A DNA stretch of 64,000 nucleotides from Acidobacteriota bacterium (GCA_021730945.1 JAKFYH010000021.1:1-64000), one strand, 5' to 3'. Shown: positions 39,036 through 46,856, counted from the stretch's first letter. The notes: a model not told the origin generated them from the sequence alone. Made by a program: numbers and translations.

Positions 39036-39290
39036 GTGTCCATCCGCCAGAACCTCGCCGACTTCTTCCACGGCGCCGCCTACGGCTCCTACGAGCGGGA
39101 ACTGCGGATGCAGGCCGCGGAACTGAACGACATGTTCCTGCTGCTCTGCTATATGGAAGTCGTCGGGCTGCCGAATCCCGCAACGTTGTATCTACTGGAC
39201 GTCTATCCCTACCTGCTCGACCAGTTCCACCTGTGGCACAAGCGCATGGGTATGGAACGCTCGCCGCTTGGAAATCTCCCCTGCTGCTGA
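39036..39290 (+). CDS. small CC-ending protein next to the ArsA-like ATPase (cory-CC-star type)
   Basis: This 84-aa soluble protein begins MSIRQNLADFFHGAAYGSYE and ends GNLPCC immediately before the stop, with a central conserved-looking LCYMEVVGLPNP and YLLDQFHLWHKRMGM. From memory this fits the small family that NCBI names 'cory-CC-star', which keeps a C-terminal Cys-Cys and occurs beside ArsA-like ATPases; no function is known to me. The paired terminal Cys could bind metal, form a disulfide or be modified. The GTG start has a TATGAT box 7 nt upstream. A repeat array of about 150 bp separates it from the ATPase gene. Confidence 0.75.
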   Translation: MSIRQNLADFFHGAAYGSYERELRMQAAELNDMFLLLCYMEVVGLPNPATLYLLDVYPYLLDQFHLWHKRMGMERSPLGNLPCC

Positions 39291-39309
39291 CACCGATGCC
39301 GTCAAACCG

Positions 39310-39463
39310 GGGCCGCAGATGACACAGATGACACAGATGGCGCAGGGCGTCCAGGGCCGCAGATGACACAGATGGCGCAGGGCGTCCAGGGCCGCAGATG
39401 ACACAGATGACGCAGATGATGCAGGGCGTCCAGGGCCGCAGATGACGCAGATGACGCAGATGG
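39310..39463 (+). repeat. minisatellite copy C (four composite units)
   Basis: Units of 44, 35, 44 and about 31 bp start at 39310, 39354, 39389 and 39433. Each has the head GGGCCGCAG, then two to four ATGACRCAG-type 9-mers, then GGCGTCCA. Unit lengths differ by one 9-mer, as expected from slippage. The last unit runs into the coding start of the ArsA-like gene, supplying ATG codons at 39442 and 39451 and the CAG before the ATG at 39460. Confidence 0.9.
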
Positions 39464-40386
39464 GTCGTCTACTGGAAAAGAAGGTGCTGTTTTTCGGCGG
39501 CAAGGGCGGCGTCGGCAAGACCACCTGTGCGTCGGCGACGGCGCTGGCGGCCAGTCATGCCGGCAAGCGCGTGTTGCTCGTGTCGACCGATCCGGCGCAT
39601 TCCACCTCTGACATCTTCGAGCGCGAGATCGGTCCCGAACCGGTGGAGCTGCTGCCCAACCTGTGGGGGCTGGAGATCGACGGCGCGATCGAATCGAAGC
39701 GCTATGTCGCCAACGTCAAGCAGCAGATCCAGGGACTGTTTGGCGACCACATCATGAAGGAAGCAAACAAGCAGATCGACCTGGCCGCCAGCATGCCCGG
39801 CGCCGAGGAGATGGCGCTGTTCGATCGCATGGGCGGGTTGATCCGCGGCGAGGACACGCGCTTCGACCTGATCGTGTTTGACACCGCGCCCACCGGCCAC
39901 ACCTTGCGGCTGATCCGCATGCCCGAATTGATGGAGGCCTGGATTCGCGCGCTGTCGCGCTCGCGCCAGGCCATGCTCGGCATCGAGCAGGACGACAAGA
40001 CCGATCCAGTGATGATCTCGCTGACTGGACGTCTTGAGGGACTGCGCGAGTTCCGGGCCCGGCTGCTGAGCCCCCGGGTGAGTGCGTTCCTGCTGGTGCT
40101 GGTGGCCGAGCGGCTCCCCATTGAAGAGACCGCGCGTGCCATCGAGCAGTTGGACGAGGCCGGCGTCAGCCTGGGTGGACTGATCGTCAACCGCATCCTG
40201 CCCGAATCGAGCCCAGACCCGTTCCTTCAATCGCGCCACGCGCAGGAGGTGGTCTACCTCAACGAAATCGACCGCCGCTTCGCAAAGCACACCCGCGTGC
40301 GGGTGCCGCAGTTACCTTCCGACGTCCACGGCATCAAAACTCTCCAGACCCTCGCCGAGATCCTGGTGCCCAACGGAGATGCATGA
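39460..40386 (+). CDS. ArsA/Get3-family ATPase
   Basis: This 308-aa cytosolic P-loop ATPase has the deviant Walker A GGKGGVGKTT, switch I STDPAHSTSDIF and switch II DTAPTGHTLRLIRMPEL, the signature of the ArsA/GET3 group. Eukaryotic Get3 delivers tail-anchored membrane proteins; ArsA drives arsenite export. No arsenite pump or ArsR lies nearby and the ArsA Cys sites are not evident, so arsenic resistance is unlikely. In-frame ATGs at 39442 and 39451 fall within the minisatellite; I choose 39460, where non-repeat sequence begins. It follows the CC-ending small gene and overlaps the DinB-like gene by 4 nt (ATGA). Confidence 0.9.
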   Translation: MGRLLEKKVLFFGGKGGVGKTTCASATALAASHAGKRVLLVSTDPAHSTSDIFEREIGPEPVELLPNLWGLEIDGAIESKRYVANVKQQIQGLFGDHIMKEANKQIDLAASMPGAEEMALFDRMGGLIRGEDTRFDLIVFDTAPTGHTLRLIRMPELMEAWIRALSRSRQAMLGIEQDDKTDPVMISLTGRLEGLREFRARLLSPRVSAFLLVLVAERLPIEETARAIEQLDEAGVSLGGLIVNRILPESSPDPFLQSRHAQEVVYLNEIDRRFAKHTRVRVPQLPSDVHGIKTLQTLAEILVPNGDA

Positions 40387-40913
40387 TGATGACGATTCCG
40401 CGACCCGCCGCGAACGAGTTCGACGCCTTTTATCAGGGTTACGTCGGCAAGATTTCCGATGCCGGCCCGCTGGCCCTGCTCAGGGATCAGGTCGCTGTGT
40501 TCCGGCAACTCCGTGGTCTGGGCGAGGCGGTGGGGGATCACCGGTATGCCGAGGGTAAGTGGAGCGTCAAGGAACTGATTGGCCACCTGGCCGATACCGA
40601 GCGTGTTTTCGCCTACCGGCTGCTTCGCATTGCCCGCGCCGACAAGACGCCGCTCGCCGGTTTTGACGAGAACGCGTGGGCCGCGGTCGCGCCGCACGGC
40701 AGGCGCTTGCTGGGTGATGTCGTCGACGAGTTGATCGGCGTCCGCATGGCAACCATCACGCTGGTCGAGTCGCTCGATGACACCGCACTGGCCAACGCCG
40801 GCGTAGCCAACAACTGTCCCGTGTCCGGCCGTGCGATCTGCTGGATCATCCCCGGCCACGCCCAGCACCACTTGGCGATCCTTGCGGAGCGATATGGCGT
40901 GGGGATCTTGTGA
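40383..40913 (+). CDS. DinB-like four-helix metalloprotein
   Basis: This 176-aa protein is mostly helical. A metal-binding-type His lies in WSVKELIGHLADTERVF and a second His pair in GHAQHHLAILAERYG, the arrangement of the DinB/YfiT-like four-helix fold. Known members are thiol-dependent transferases or hydrolases (for example with bacillithiol or mycothiol), others have no known role. It overlaps the ATPase gene by 4 nt, so the small CC protein, ATPase and DinB-like protein form one unit. Start could be any of three consecutive ATGs. Confidence 0.85.
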   Translation: MMMTIPRPAANEFDAFYQGYVGKISDAGPLALLRDQVAVFRQLRGLGEAVGDHRYAEGKWSVKELIGHLADTERVFAYRLLRIARADKTPLAGFDENAWAAVAPHGRRLLGDVVDELIGVRMATITLVESLDDTALANAGVANNCPVSGRAICWIIPGHAQHHLAILAERYGVGIL

Positions 40914-40919
40914 TCTCGT

Positions 40920-41029
40920 GATTTGGCGATCTGGTGATTTCGAGCGCTGATCTGAAGTCTCCAGATCTTGAGATTTGGAAATCGTGAGAGCCAGATCATC
41001 AAGTCACCAAATCACCAGATCGCGAAATC
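40920..41029. repeat. long inverted repeat between convergent genes
   Basis: The 21-bp arms 40920-40940 and 41009-41029 (GATTTGGCGATCTGGTGATTT and its partner) match at 19 of 21 positions. Additional ATCTTGAGATTTGG-like pieces lie between. The right arm reaches the stop codon of the acylase-family gene. It may work as a two-way terminator or RNA-stabilising structure, although it lacks a T tract and is AT-richer than its surroundings. Confidence 0.6.
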
Positions 41030-43487
41030 ATCGACTGCCGGGAGCGAGCCGCGTGACGCCCTTCGTCACCGACTCCACCTTGGCGCGCGAGTAGGCCACC
41101 GGGAAGTACGACCCCTGCGCCCACAGCTCAAACAAGTCCCGGTAATGCGGGCTGTCGGGATCGCCAGACTGGCCCGGCGTGTTGATTCCCACCGAATTGT
41201 CCCAGTCGTCCGTGTCGGCGATGATCTTGAGCGACCCGCCGGCGGCCTGGTTGTCGCCGCCGCCGGTGGCGCTCACCGTCAGGTTGTCACCGCCGCGGGG
41301 CAGCGGCCCGACCTCGAGCTTCGCGCGCGTCGCGGCGTTGACGGCCTCTGACAACGGGTGGCCCAACAGCGCGTGGTGATAGCGCTCCTGTCCGTACTGC
41401 CATTTCTGCATGTCCCCACCGAATCGCTTCGTCAGCTCGGCCACCGCCTCGTCCATGCTGCGCGCCACCAGCGCATCGCGGCCGGCAATCGGGTTGGCGC
41501 CAAAGCGGCCATCGGGCGCGTGCAACCAATCGATCATCCGCTTGGTCGAGACCTGCGTGAGCCCCGCCGTGCGGAGTGCCGCCGGCAGCACGACGTCGCT
41601 CGTGTTGGCGAGGATTCGCCGTTGCCACATCGCGTAGACGCCGGCGGCGACCGAATCCTTGTCGAGGACGAAGTCCCAGGTAGTCAGCAGGTCCCGCGCT
41701 TTCGCGCTCGCCGGGTTCGACAAGGTGACCCGCCTCAGGAGCGGCGTCAGGGCGCGCGCCACCACCGACAGATCGTCGTTCTGCAAGCGCGTCATCTCCG
41801 GAACCGTGAACAGCCGGCCCGAGCCGAGCACCTCGGCAATCCGGGTCGCGCGGAAGGCGTCGGTCCAGTTGGTGACGTGCAGCAGATCCTTGTAGGGATA
41901 GTCTTCGGGCAGCAGGTAGTTGTTGGCGGTGGCAATGTAGCCACGGGCCGGGTTGCTTTCGGACGGCAGCGACTTGATCGGAAGGTAGCCACTCCACTCG
42001 TAGCGTCCATCGCCCGGCACCGGCAGGACGCCGCTCCAGTTGCGGCGGATCGGCTGGATACCTGAAGCCTGCCAGCCGATGGTGCCGCTGCGATCGACCC
42101 ACACCATGTTCTCGGAGGGCATCTGGCTGAAGCTGCACGCCTCGCGGAACTCCTCCCAGTTGCGCGCCTGGTTCATGCGGAGGCTGGCCAGGTACGGCGC
42201 GCTGCCGGGTTCCAGCCATGCCGCGCGCAGCGCGTAGGCCTTGCGGTTGGCGCGGTCTTCAAACACCACGGGCCCGTGGCGGGTGTACTTCAGCTCCACG
42301 GCTTCGGGCTTCGCACCCTTGACGGGAATGGTGTCGGCGATCACCCGCATCGGCTCCCACCGGCCCTGGTAGCGATACTCGTTGGCATTCGCCGGATTGG
42401 TGTCGTAGACGTACAAGTCTTCTGAGTCCTGCCCGAAGATCGTGAGGCCCCACGCGCCATGCTCGTTGTGCCCAATCGACACGCCGGGCAGTACCGGTTC
42501 GCCACCGCCGATCACGTTCCAGCCAGGCGCCACCAGGTGCACCCAGTAGCGCAGTGACGGGGCTGCCACCACCCGATGCGGGTCGTTGGCGAGGATCGGC
42601 CTGGTGCTCATCGTCTTCGACCCTGACACCACCCAGTTGTTGGAGCCGATGTCACGCGCGTCGGCGTCGAGGTCGGCCGGCCCGGCGGGATCGGCCGCGA
42701 ACGCAGGGTTGTCGGGCAACCGTAAAGGGTTGCCCCCACGAGCCTCCGACAAGCGGTACTCAGGCAACACGTCCTCGGGCCTGAACTGGATGCCGGCGCG
42801 GAACGCGGTGTAGATCTCCAGTACGTTGTCCGGGAAGGTCGCCGGGTCAATGGCGGCATCCAGCTCGAAGCGCGGGTTGCCGCCCTGGAAATACATCAGC
42901 GCTCGCGCCTGGTCGATGCCAATGGCCTTGATGGCGCGCATCGATCGCGCCTCTTCACCGGCATTCGAGGCCAGCGCCTGGTGCCGCGAAATCACCACCG
43001 CCGGCGTCCACCGCCCCGGCGTGATGCCGAGCATGCGAAACTCCATGGGGAGCAGCGCGGCGTTCTCCTCGGTTTCAGCGATGTAGGCGTTGATGCCCTG
43101 CACGTACGACTCGACGATGGCCTTTCCGCGCGGGTGATAGCGGTTCAGTTCCTCGTCCAGGTCACCGCGAAACATGTGCAGGCGGGCGCCCTGGTCGCGC
43201 CTGGCCTCGCGGGGTCCCAGCATCTCGGCCACCGTGCCGGTGGCCTGCCGGCGCCACATCTCGAACTGGAACAGGCGATCCTTTGCCGCCGCGTAGCCTT
43301 GCGCGAAGAACAGGTCGGCCTCGTTCTGCGCATAGATGTGGTTGATGCCCCAATGGTCGCGCAGGATCTCCACCGGCTGGCTGAGTCCGGCCACCTGGAG
43401 GCTGGCGGCCGGCGCCTGGGCGGAAGCGCCGCTCCCGGCCGCGGACAGGGCAAGCAGGAGCACGAGGGCGAGGCGGTATGGCGTCAT
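41028..43487 (-). CDS. secreted penicillin acylase-family N-terminal nucleophile hydrolase
   Basis: This 819-aa precursor has a signal peptide (MTPYRLALVLLLALSAAGSGASAQ). The alpha part has HIYAQNEADLFFAQGYAAAKDRLFQFEMWRRQATG, the family hallmark, in which the residues run continuously. A processing site before Ser in DIGSNNWVVSGSKT would expose the catalytic serine of the beta chain. Such enzymes cleave amides, for example beta-lactam side chains, acyl-homoserine lactones or N-acyl peptides. The ATG at 43487 has TATATT 7 nt upstream; the open frame continues to 43601 through the neighbouring promoter and is rejected. Confidence 0.92.
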   Translation of the reverse strand: MTPYRLALVLLLALSAAGSGASAQAPAASLQVAGLSQPVEILRDHWGINHIYAQNEADLFFAQGYAAAKDRLFQFEMWRRQATGTVAEMLGPREARRDQGARLHMFRGDLDEELNRYHPRGKAIVESYVQGINAYIAETEENAALLPMEFRMLGITPGRWTPAVVISRHQALASNAGEEARSMRAIKAIGIDQARALMYFQGGNPRFELDAAIDPATFPDNVLEIYTAFRAGIQFRPEDVLPEYRLSEARGGNPLRLPDNPAFAADPAGPADLDADARDIGSNNWVVSGSKTMSTRPILANDPHRVVAAPSLRYWVHLVAPGWNVIGGGEPVLPGVSIGHNEHGAWGLTIFGQDSEDLYVYDTNPANANEYRYQGRWEPMRVIADTIPVKGAKPEAVELKYTRHGPVVFEDRANRKAYALRAAWLEPGSAPYLASLRMNQARNWEEFREACSFSQMPSENMVWVDRSGTIGWQASGIQPIRRNWSGVLPVPGDGRYEWSGYLPIKSLPSESNPARGYIATANNYLLPEDYPYKDLLHVTNWTDAFRATRIAEVLGSGRLFTVPEMTRLQNDDLSVVARALTPLLRRVTLSNPASAKARDLLTTWDFVLDKDSVAAGVYAMWQRRILANTSDVVLPAALRTAGLTQVSTKRMIDWLHAPDGRFGANPIAGRDALVARSMDEAVAELTKRFGGDMQKWQYGQERYHHALLGHPLSEAVNAATRAKLEVGPLPRGGDNLTVSATGGGDNQAAGGSLKIIADTDDWDNSVGINTPGQSGDPDSPHYRDLFELWAQGSYFPVAYSRAKVESVTKGVTRLAPGSR

Positions 43488-43494
43488 GACCCGC

Positions 43495-43502
43495 AATATA
43501 CT
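43495..43502. promoter_or_regulatory. overlapping divergent -10 elements (AATATACT)
   Basis: The plus strand reads TATACT (43497-43502), 7 nt before the ArgH-like ATG. The minus strand reads TATATT (43495-43500), 7 nt before the acylase ATG. The two start codons are only 22 nt apart, so both genes use one shared site. Confidence 0.6.
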
Positions 43503-43509
43503 GCTAGTG

Positions 43510-44964
43510 ATGAAGTTCGCGCCCGAGTACGTCACCAACGTCCTCAACGAAAATTTCGAAGACGCCAAGGAGCTCCTCCTCACGCCCTTGATGTCGATCA
43601 ACTACGCCCATCTGGTGATGCTCACCGACCAGGGCATCATCACCAAGGCCGATGCCCACGCACTGCGGGTGGCCCTCGACGGGATCTCGCTCGACAGCGT
43701 GCGCGAAGTGCTTTACGACGGCACCTACGAAGACCTGTTCTTCTATATCGAGCGCCTGATCAAGCAGTCGTGCGACGAAGACGTCGCCGGCCGCCTGCAC
43801 ACCGCGCGCAGCCGCAACGACATCGACATGACGATGTACCGCATTCGGCAGCGCGAGTTCATCGCCGCGCTGGCGTCGGCGGCGCTCGATCTGCGCGAGG
43901 CGCTGCTGGCGCTGGCCGAGCGGCACACCCACACCGTCTACGGCGCCCATACCCACACCCAGCCGGCGCAGCCATCCACGATCGCCCACTACCTGCTGGC
44001 CGTGATCGAGCAGCTCGAACGCGACACCACCCGGCTGGCGGCGGCGTTTGAATCTACCAACCGCAATCCGCTCGGCGCCTGCGCCATTACCGGCACGGGA
44101 TTTCCGATCGACCGCAACCGCACCAGTGAGCTGCTCGGCTTCAACGGCCCCACCGGTAACACCTACGGCAGCATTGCCACGGTTGACTACCTGCTGGAAA
44201 GCGTCGCCGCCACCAGCACGATGATCGTCGGCATCGGCCGCGTGATTCAGGACTTTCTGCTCTGGTGCACGATGGAGTTCGGCTACCTGCGTTTGAGCGA
44301 CGGCTTCGTGCAGGGCAGCAGCATCATGCCGCAGAAGCGCAACCCGGTGGCGCTCGAGCACGCCCGCGCGATCGGCAGCAAGGCCGTCGGCCAGGCCCAG
44401 GCCATCATCACCACCGTCCACAACACCCCCTTCGGCGACATCGTCGATACCGAAGACGACCTGCAGCCGCTGGTGGCGTCGATGTTCGACGATGCGACCC
44501 GTATGGTGACACTGGTGGCGGCGGCCATGCGGCTGGCGGATTTCAACGTCGAGCACCTGGCCTCGCGTGCCTCGATTGGCGGCACCACCATGACCGAGCT
44601 GGCCGATACCCTGGTGCGCGACCACGACCTGCCGTTCCGCTCGGCGCACGCCATTGCCGCGTTGCTGCTGAAGGCGCAAATCGAGGATCCGAATGTGTCG
44701 CTGTCGGCAGCCCTCACGAGCGCGTCGAGCGCGATCCTGGGCCGGCCGCTGGCGTACCCGGAAGCCGAACTGCAGAAGGTGCTGAGTCCCGCTCACTTCG
44801 TGAGCGTGCGCAAGACCCACGGTGGCCCGGCGCCGGAGGAAACCGGTCGCGCGATCGGCGAGTCGCACCGGTTGCTCGACACCGACCGCGAAAGCTGGGG
44901 CTTGCGGCGCGAGCGGCTGGACCGCGCCGCCGCCAACCTTGCCGAAAGGGCCCGGCAACTGTGA
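43510..44964 (+). CDS. argH: argininosuccinate lyase-like enzyme
   Basis: This 484-aa fumarase/aspartase-superfamily lyase has the ArgH-type block GRLHTARSRNDIDM (about 95-107), a HTHTQPAQPSTIAHY segment with the acid/base His, and the catalytic loop GSSIMPQKRNP (about 269-279). Classical ArgH splits argininosuccinate to arginine and fumarate. Here it is not beside other arginine genes but is followed by a microprotein and a sodium symporter, and its N-terminus lacks the usual WGGRF opening. It may therefore use a related substrate. The frame opens far upstream inside the divergent gene; the ATG at 43510 is set by a TATACT box. Confidence 0.85.
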   Translation: MKFAPEYVTNVLNENFEDAKELLLTPLMSINYAHLVMLTDQGIITKADAHALRVALDGISLDSVREVLYDGTYEDLFFYIERLIKQSCDEDVAGRLHTARSRNDIDMTMYRIRQREFIAALASAALDLREALLALAERHTHTVYGAHTHTQPAQPSTIAHYLLAVIEQLERDTTRLAAAFESTNRNPLGACAITGTGFPIDRNRTSELLGFNGPTGNTYGSIATVDYLLESVAATSTMIVGIGRVIQDFLLWCTMEFGYLRLSDGFVQGSSIMPQKRNPVALEHARAIGSKAVGQAQAIITTVHNTPFGDIVDTEDDLQPLVASMFDDATRMVTLVAAAMRLADFNVEHLASRASIGGTTMTELADTLVRDHDLPFRSAHAIAALLLKAQIEDPNVSLSAALTSASSAILGRPLAYPEAELQKVLSPAHFVSVRKTHGGPAPEETGRAIGESHRLLDTDRESWGLRRERLDRAAANLAERARQL

Positions 44965-45056
44965 CCGGCATGTCCCGCACCTACATCCGGGTGGCGGCGG
45001 TATGGGCGATCACGCTGGCCGCCCTTTACTTCTTCCAGGCCTACTTCACCCGCTGA
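44961..45056 (+). CDS. 31-aa single-helix microprotein before the symporter
   Basis: This GTG frame encodes 31 residues, VTGMSRTYIRVAAVW continuing AITLAALYFFQAYFTR: a basic start, one hydrophobic helix and a short aromatic/basic end. The GTG overlaps the lyase stop (GTGA) and its TGA overlaps the symporter ATG (TGATG), so it is placed as a coupled gene in the operon. It may help assembly or regulation of the symporter. An internal ATG three codons in would give 28 residues. Confidence 0.65.
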   Translation: MTGMSRTYIRVAAVWAITLAALYFFQAYFTR

Positions 45057-46747
45057 TGTCGGCCATCGACTGGGGCATCATCGTCGCCTACCTGAGCTGG
45101 GTCATCTGGGACGGCATCCGGCTCAGCAAGAACACCCACGAAATCGAGGGCTACTTCCTGGCCAGCCGCAGCCTGCCGTGGTGGGCGGTCGGTTTGTCGG
45201 TGATGGCCACGCAGTTGTCGGCGATCACCATGATCGGCACCACCGGCCAGGGTTATGCCGTCGGCATGAGCCTGCTGCAGCAGTACTACGCGCTGCCGAT
45301 TGCGATGCTGATCATCGCCGTCACCTTCGTGCCGTTCTTTCACCACGCGCGGATCTTCACGGCCTACGAGTACCTGGAGCGCCGCTTCGACGCCAAGACC
45401 AGGGCCTTCACGGCGCTGCTGTTCCTGTTCTCGCGCGGCATGTCCACCGGTGTCGTGATTTCCGCGCCGGCGGTGGTGCTGTCAGTGATGCTCGGGCTCG
45501 ACGTCACCACCACCTGCCTGCTGCTGGCGCTGCCGACTGCCGTCTACACCATGGTCGGCGGCGTGCAGGCGGTCGCCTGGACCGACGTCAAGCAGATGTA
45601 CTTGATCGTGTTCGGCCTGGGCGCGGCCTGCATCGCCCTGATGATGGGCCTGCCCGACAACGTCAGCGTCGGCGATGCGCTGCGGATCGCCGGCACGACC
45701 GGCCGGCTGCAGGTGTTCAACTTCTCGACCGACCCGGCGGTGAGCTACACGTTCTGGACCGGAACCATCGGCGCGCTGTTCCTGTTCCTGTCGTACTTCG
45801 GCACCGACCAGAGCCAGGTGCAGCGCTACCTGACCGCCAAGTCGGTGGACGAGGCGCGCACGTCGCTGTTCATGAGCGCCTACTGGAAGATCCCGCTCCA
45901 GGCGCTGGTGATGATCATCGGCGTGTTCATGTTCCTGTTCTACCTGTTCACGCCGCCGCCGATGCTGTTCAATCGCGCGCACGACCAGCGGGTGCGCGAG
46001 AGCGCGCGGGCCGGCGAGTATGTGGCGATCGAACAGAAGTTTGGCGAGGCGCTGGCCTCGCGCAAGCTCGCGGCCGAGCAACTGGCGGATGTGCAGCGCT
46101 CGGGCGATGCCGGCGCCAGGGCGGCCCGCACCGAGTCCTTCAAGGCCGAGGAACAGCGGGTACTCGATGTTCGTGCCGAGGCTGTCGCGCTGGTCAAGGA
46201 CGTCACCGGCGACGCCAACTATAACGACATCAACTACGTGTTTCCCACGTTTGTCGTCACCCACCTGCCGATTGGCCTGATTGGCTTGCTGATGGCGGCG
46301 ATCTTTGCCGCCGCCATGTCCACGATCGCCGGCGAGTTGTCGGCGCTCTCGACTACCACCGTGATCGACTTCTACCGCCGCTGGGTGAGAGACGACGGCG
46401 ACCAGGTGCACCTGCTGCGGGTGTCAAAGGTCGCGACCTTGTTCTGGGCGGTGTTTGCGTCGATCGTGGCGATCTGGGCGGCCGAGCTCGGCTCGTTGAT
46501 CGAGGTGGTCAACCGGTTCGGGTCCTTCTTCTACGGATCGATCCTCGGCGTGTTCCTGCTGGCGATTGGCTGGAAGCGGGCGAACTCGACCGGCGCGTTC
46601 GCCGGCTTGATCGCCGGCATGGGCGTGGTCGCCTACGTGACCATCAATACGCCGATCGCCTTCTTGTGGCACAACCTGATCGGCGCCGCGGTCGTGTTCG
46701 CCGTTGGCATGGTGGTGAGCGAACTCACCGGCCCGCGTAAGGCGTAG
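45056..46747 (+). CDS. sodium:solute symporter (SSS family)
   Basis: This 563-aa inner-membrane transporter has the LeuT-like SSS fold, about 13 helices. YFLASRSLPWWAVGLSVMATQLSAITMIGTTGQGY spans the first sodium-site region, and FLSYFGTDQSQVQRYLTAKSVDEA is the family signature loop. A charged, helical insertion of about 70 residues (around 310-385) lies between two helices and may be cytosolic. The substrate is unknown; a small carboxylate or amino acid linked to the upstream lyase is possible. The ATG overlaps the upstream microprotein stop by 1 nt and its TAG overlaps a second microprotein GTG. Confidence 0.9.
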   Translation: MSAIDWGIIVAYLSWVIWDGIRLSKNTHEIEGYFLASRSLPWWAVGLSVMATQLSAITMIGTTGQGYAVGMSLLQQYYALPIAMLIIAVTFVPFFHHARIFTAYEYLERRFDAKTRAFTALLFLFSRGMSTGVVISAPAVVLSVMLGLDVTTTCLLLALPTAVYTMVGGVQAVAWTDVKQMYLIVFGLGAACIALMMGLPDNVSVGDALRIAGTTGRLQVFNFSTDPAVSYTFWTGTIGALFLFLSYFGTDQSQVQRYLTAKSVDEARTSLFMSAYWKIPLQALVMIIGVFMFLFYLFTPPPMLFNRAHDQRVRESARAGEYVAIEQKFGEALASRKLAAEQLADVQRSGDAGARAARTESFKAEEQRVLDVRAEAVALVKDVTGDANYNDINYVFPTFVVTHLPIGLIGLLMAAIFAAAMSTIAGELSALSTTTVIDFYRRWVRDDGDQVHLLRVSKVATLFWAVFASIVAIWAAELGSLIEVVNRFGSFFYGSILGVFLLAIGWKRANSTGAFAGLIAGMGVVAYVTINTPIAFLWHNLIGAAVVFAVGMVVSELTGPRKA

Positions 46748-46845
46748 TGGCCAAGCCGCTTCTCGTCGCACTCCTGGCCGTGATCGCGCTGATGGTAGCG
46801 TCGTGGACCCTCGGCGAGTGGCTCCGGCAGCGAAAAGACAAGTAA
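46747..46845 (+). CDS. 32-aa single-helix microprotein after the symporter
   Basis: This GTG frame overlaps the symporter stop (TAGTG) and encodes 32 residues: VAKPLLVALLAVIALMVASW followed by TLGEWLRQRKDK. It has one hydrophobic helix and a strongly basic tail, so a membrane protein with the tail in the cytosol is expected. It ends just before a hairpin. Like the 31-aa gene on the other side, it may be an accessory peptide of the transporter. Confidence 0.65.
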   Translation: MAKPLLVALLAVIALMVASWTLGEWLRQRKDK

Positions 46846-46856
46846 CAGGAGACCAA

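Noticed and set aside
39310-39463. Possible CRISPR array
   Set aside because: The 'spacers' are the same short word and units are built from 9-mers of varying number; no cas genes are present.
39460-40386. Arsenite-pump ATPase (arsA resistance gene)
   Set aside because: No arsB, arsR, arsC or arsD lies nearby and the arsenite-binding Cys set is not evident; general ArsA/Get3 family is the safer call.
43504-44958. 484-codon minus-strand frame across the ArgH-like gene
   Set aside because: Exactly mirrors a gene with family signatures; composition is typical of reverse-strand GC codon bias.
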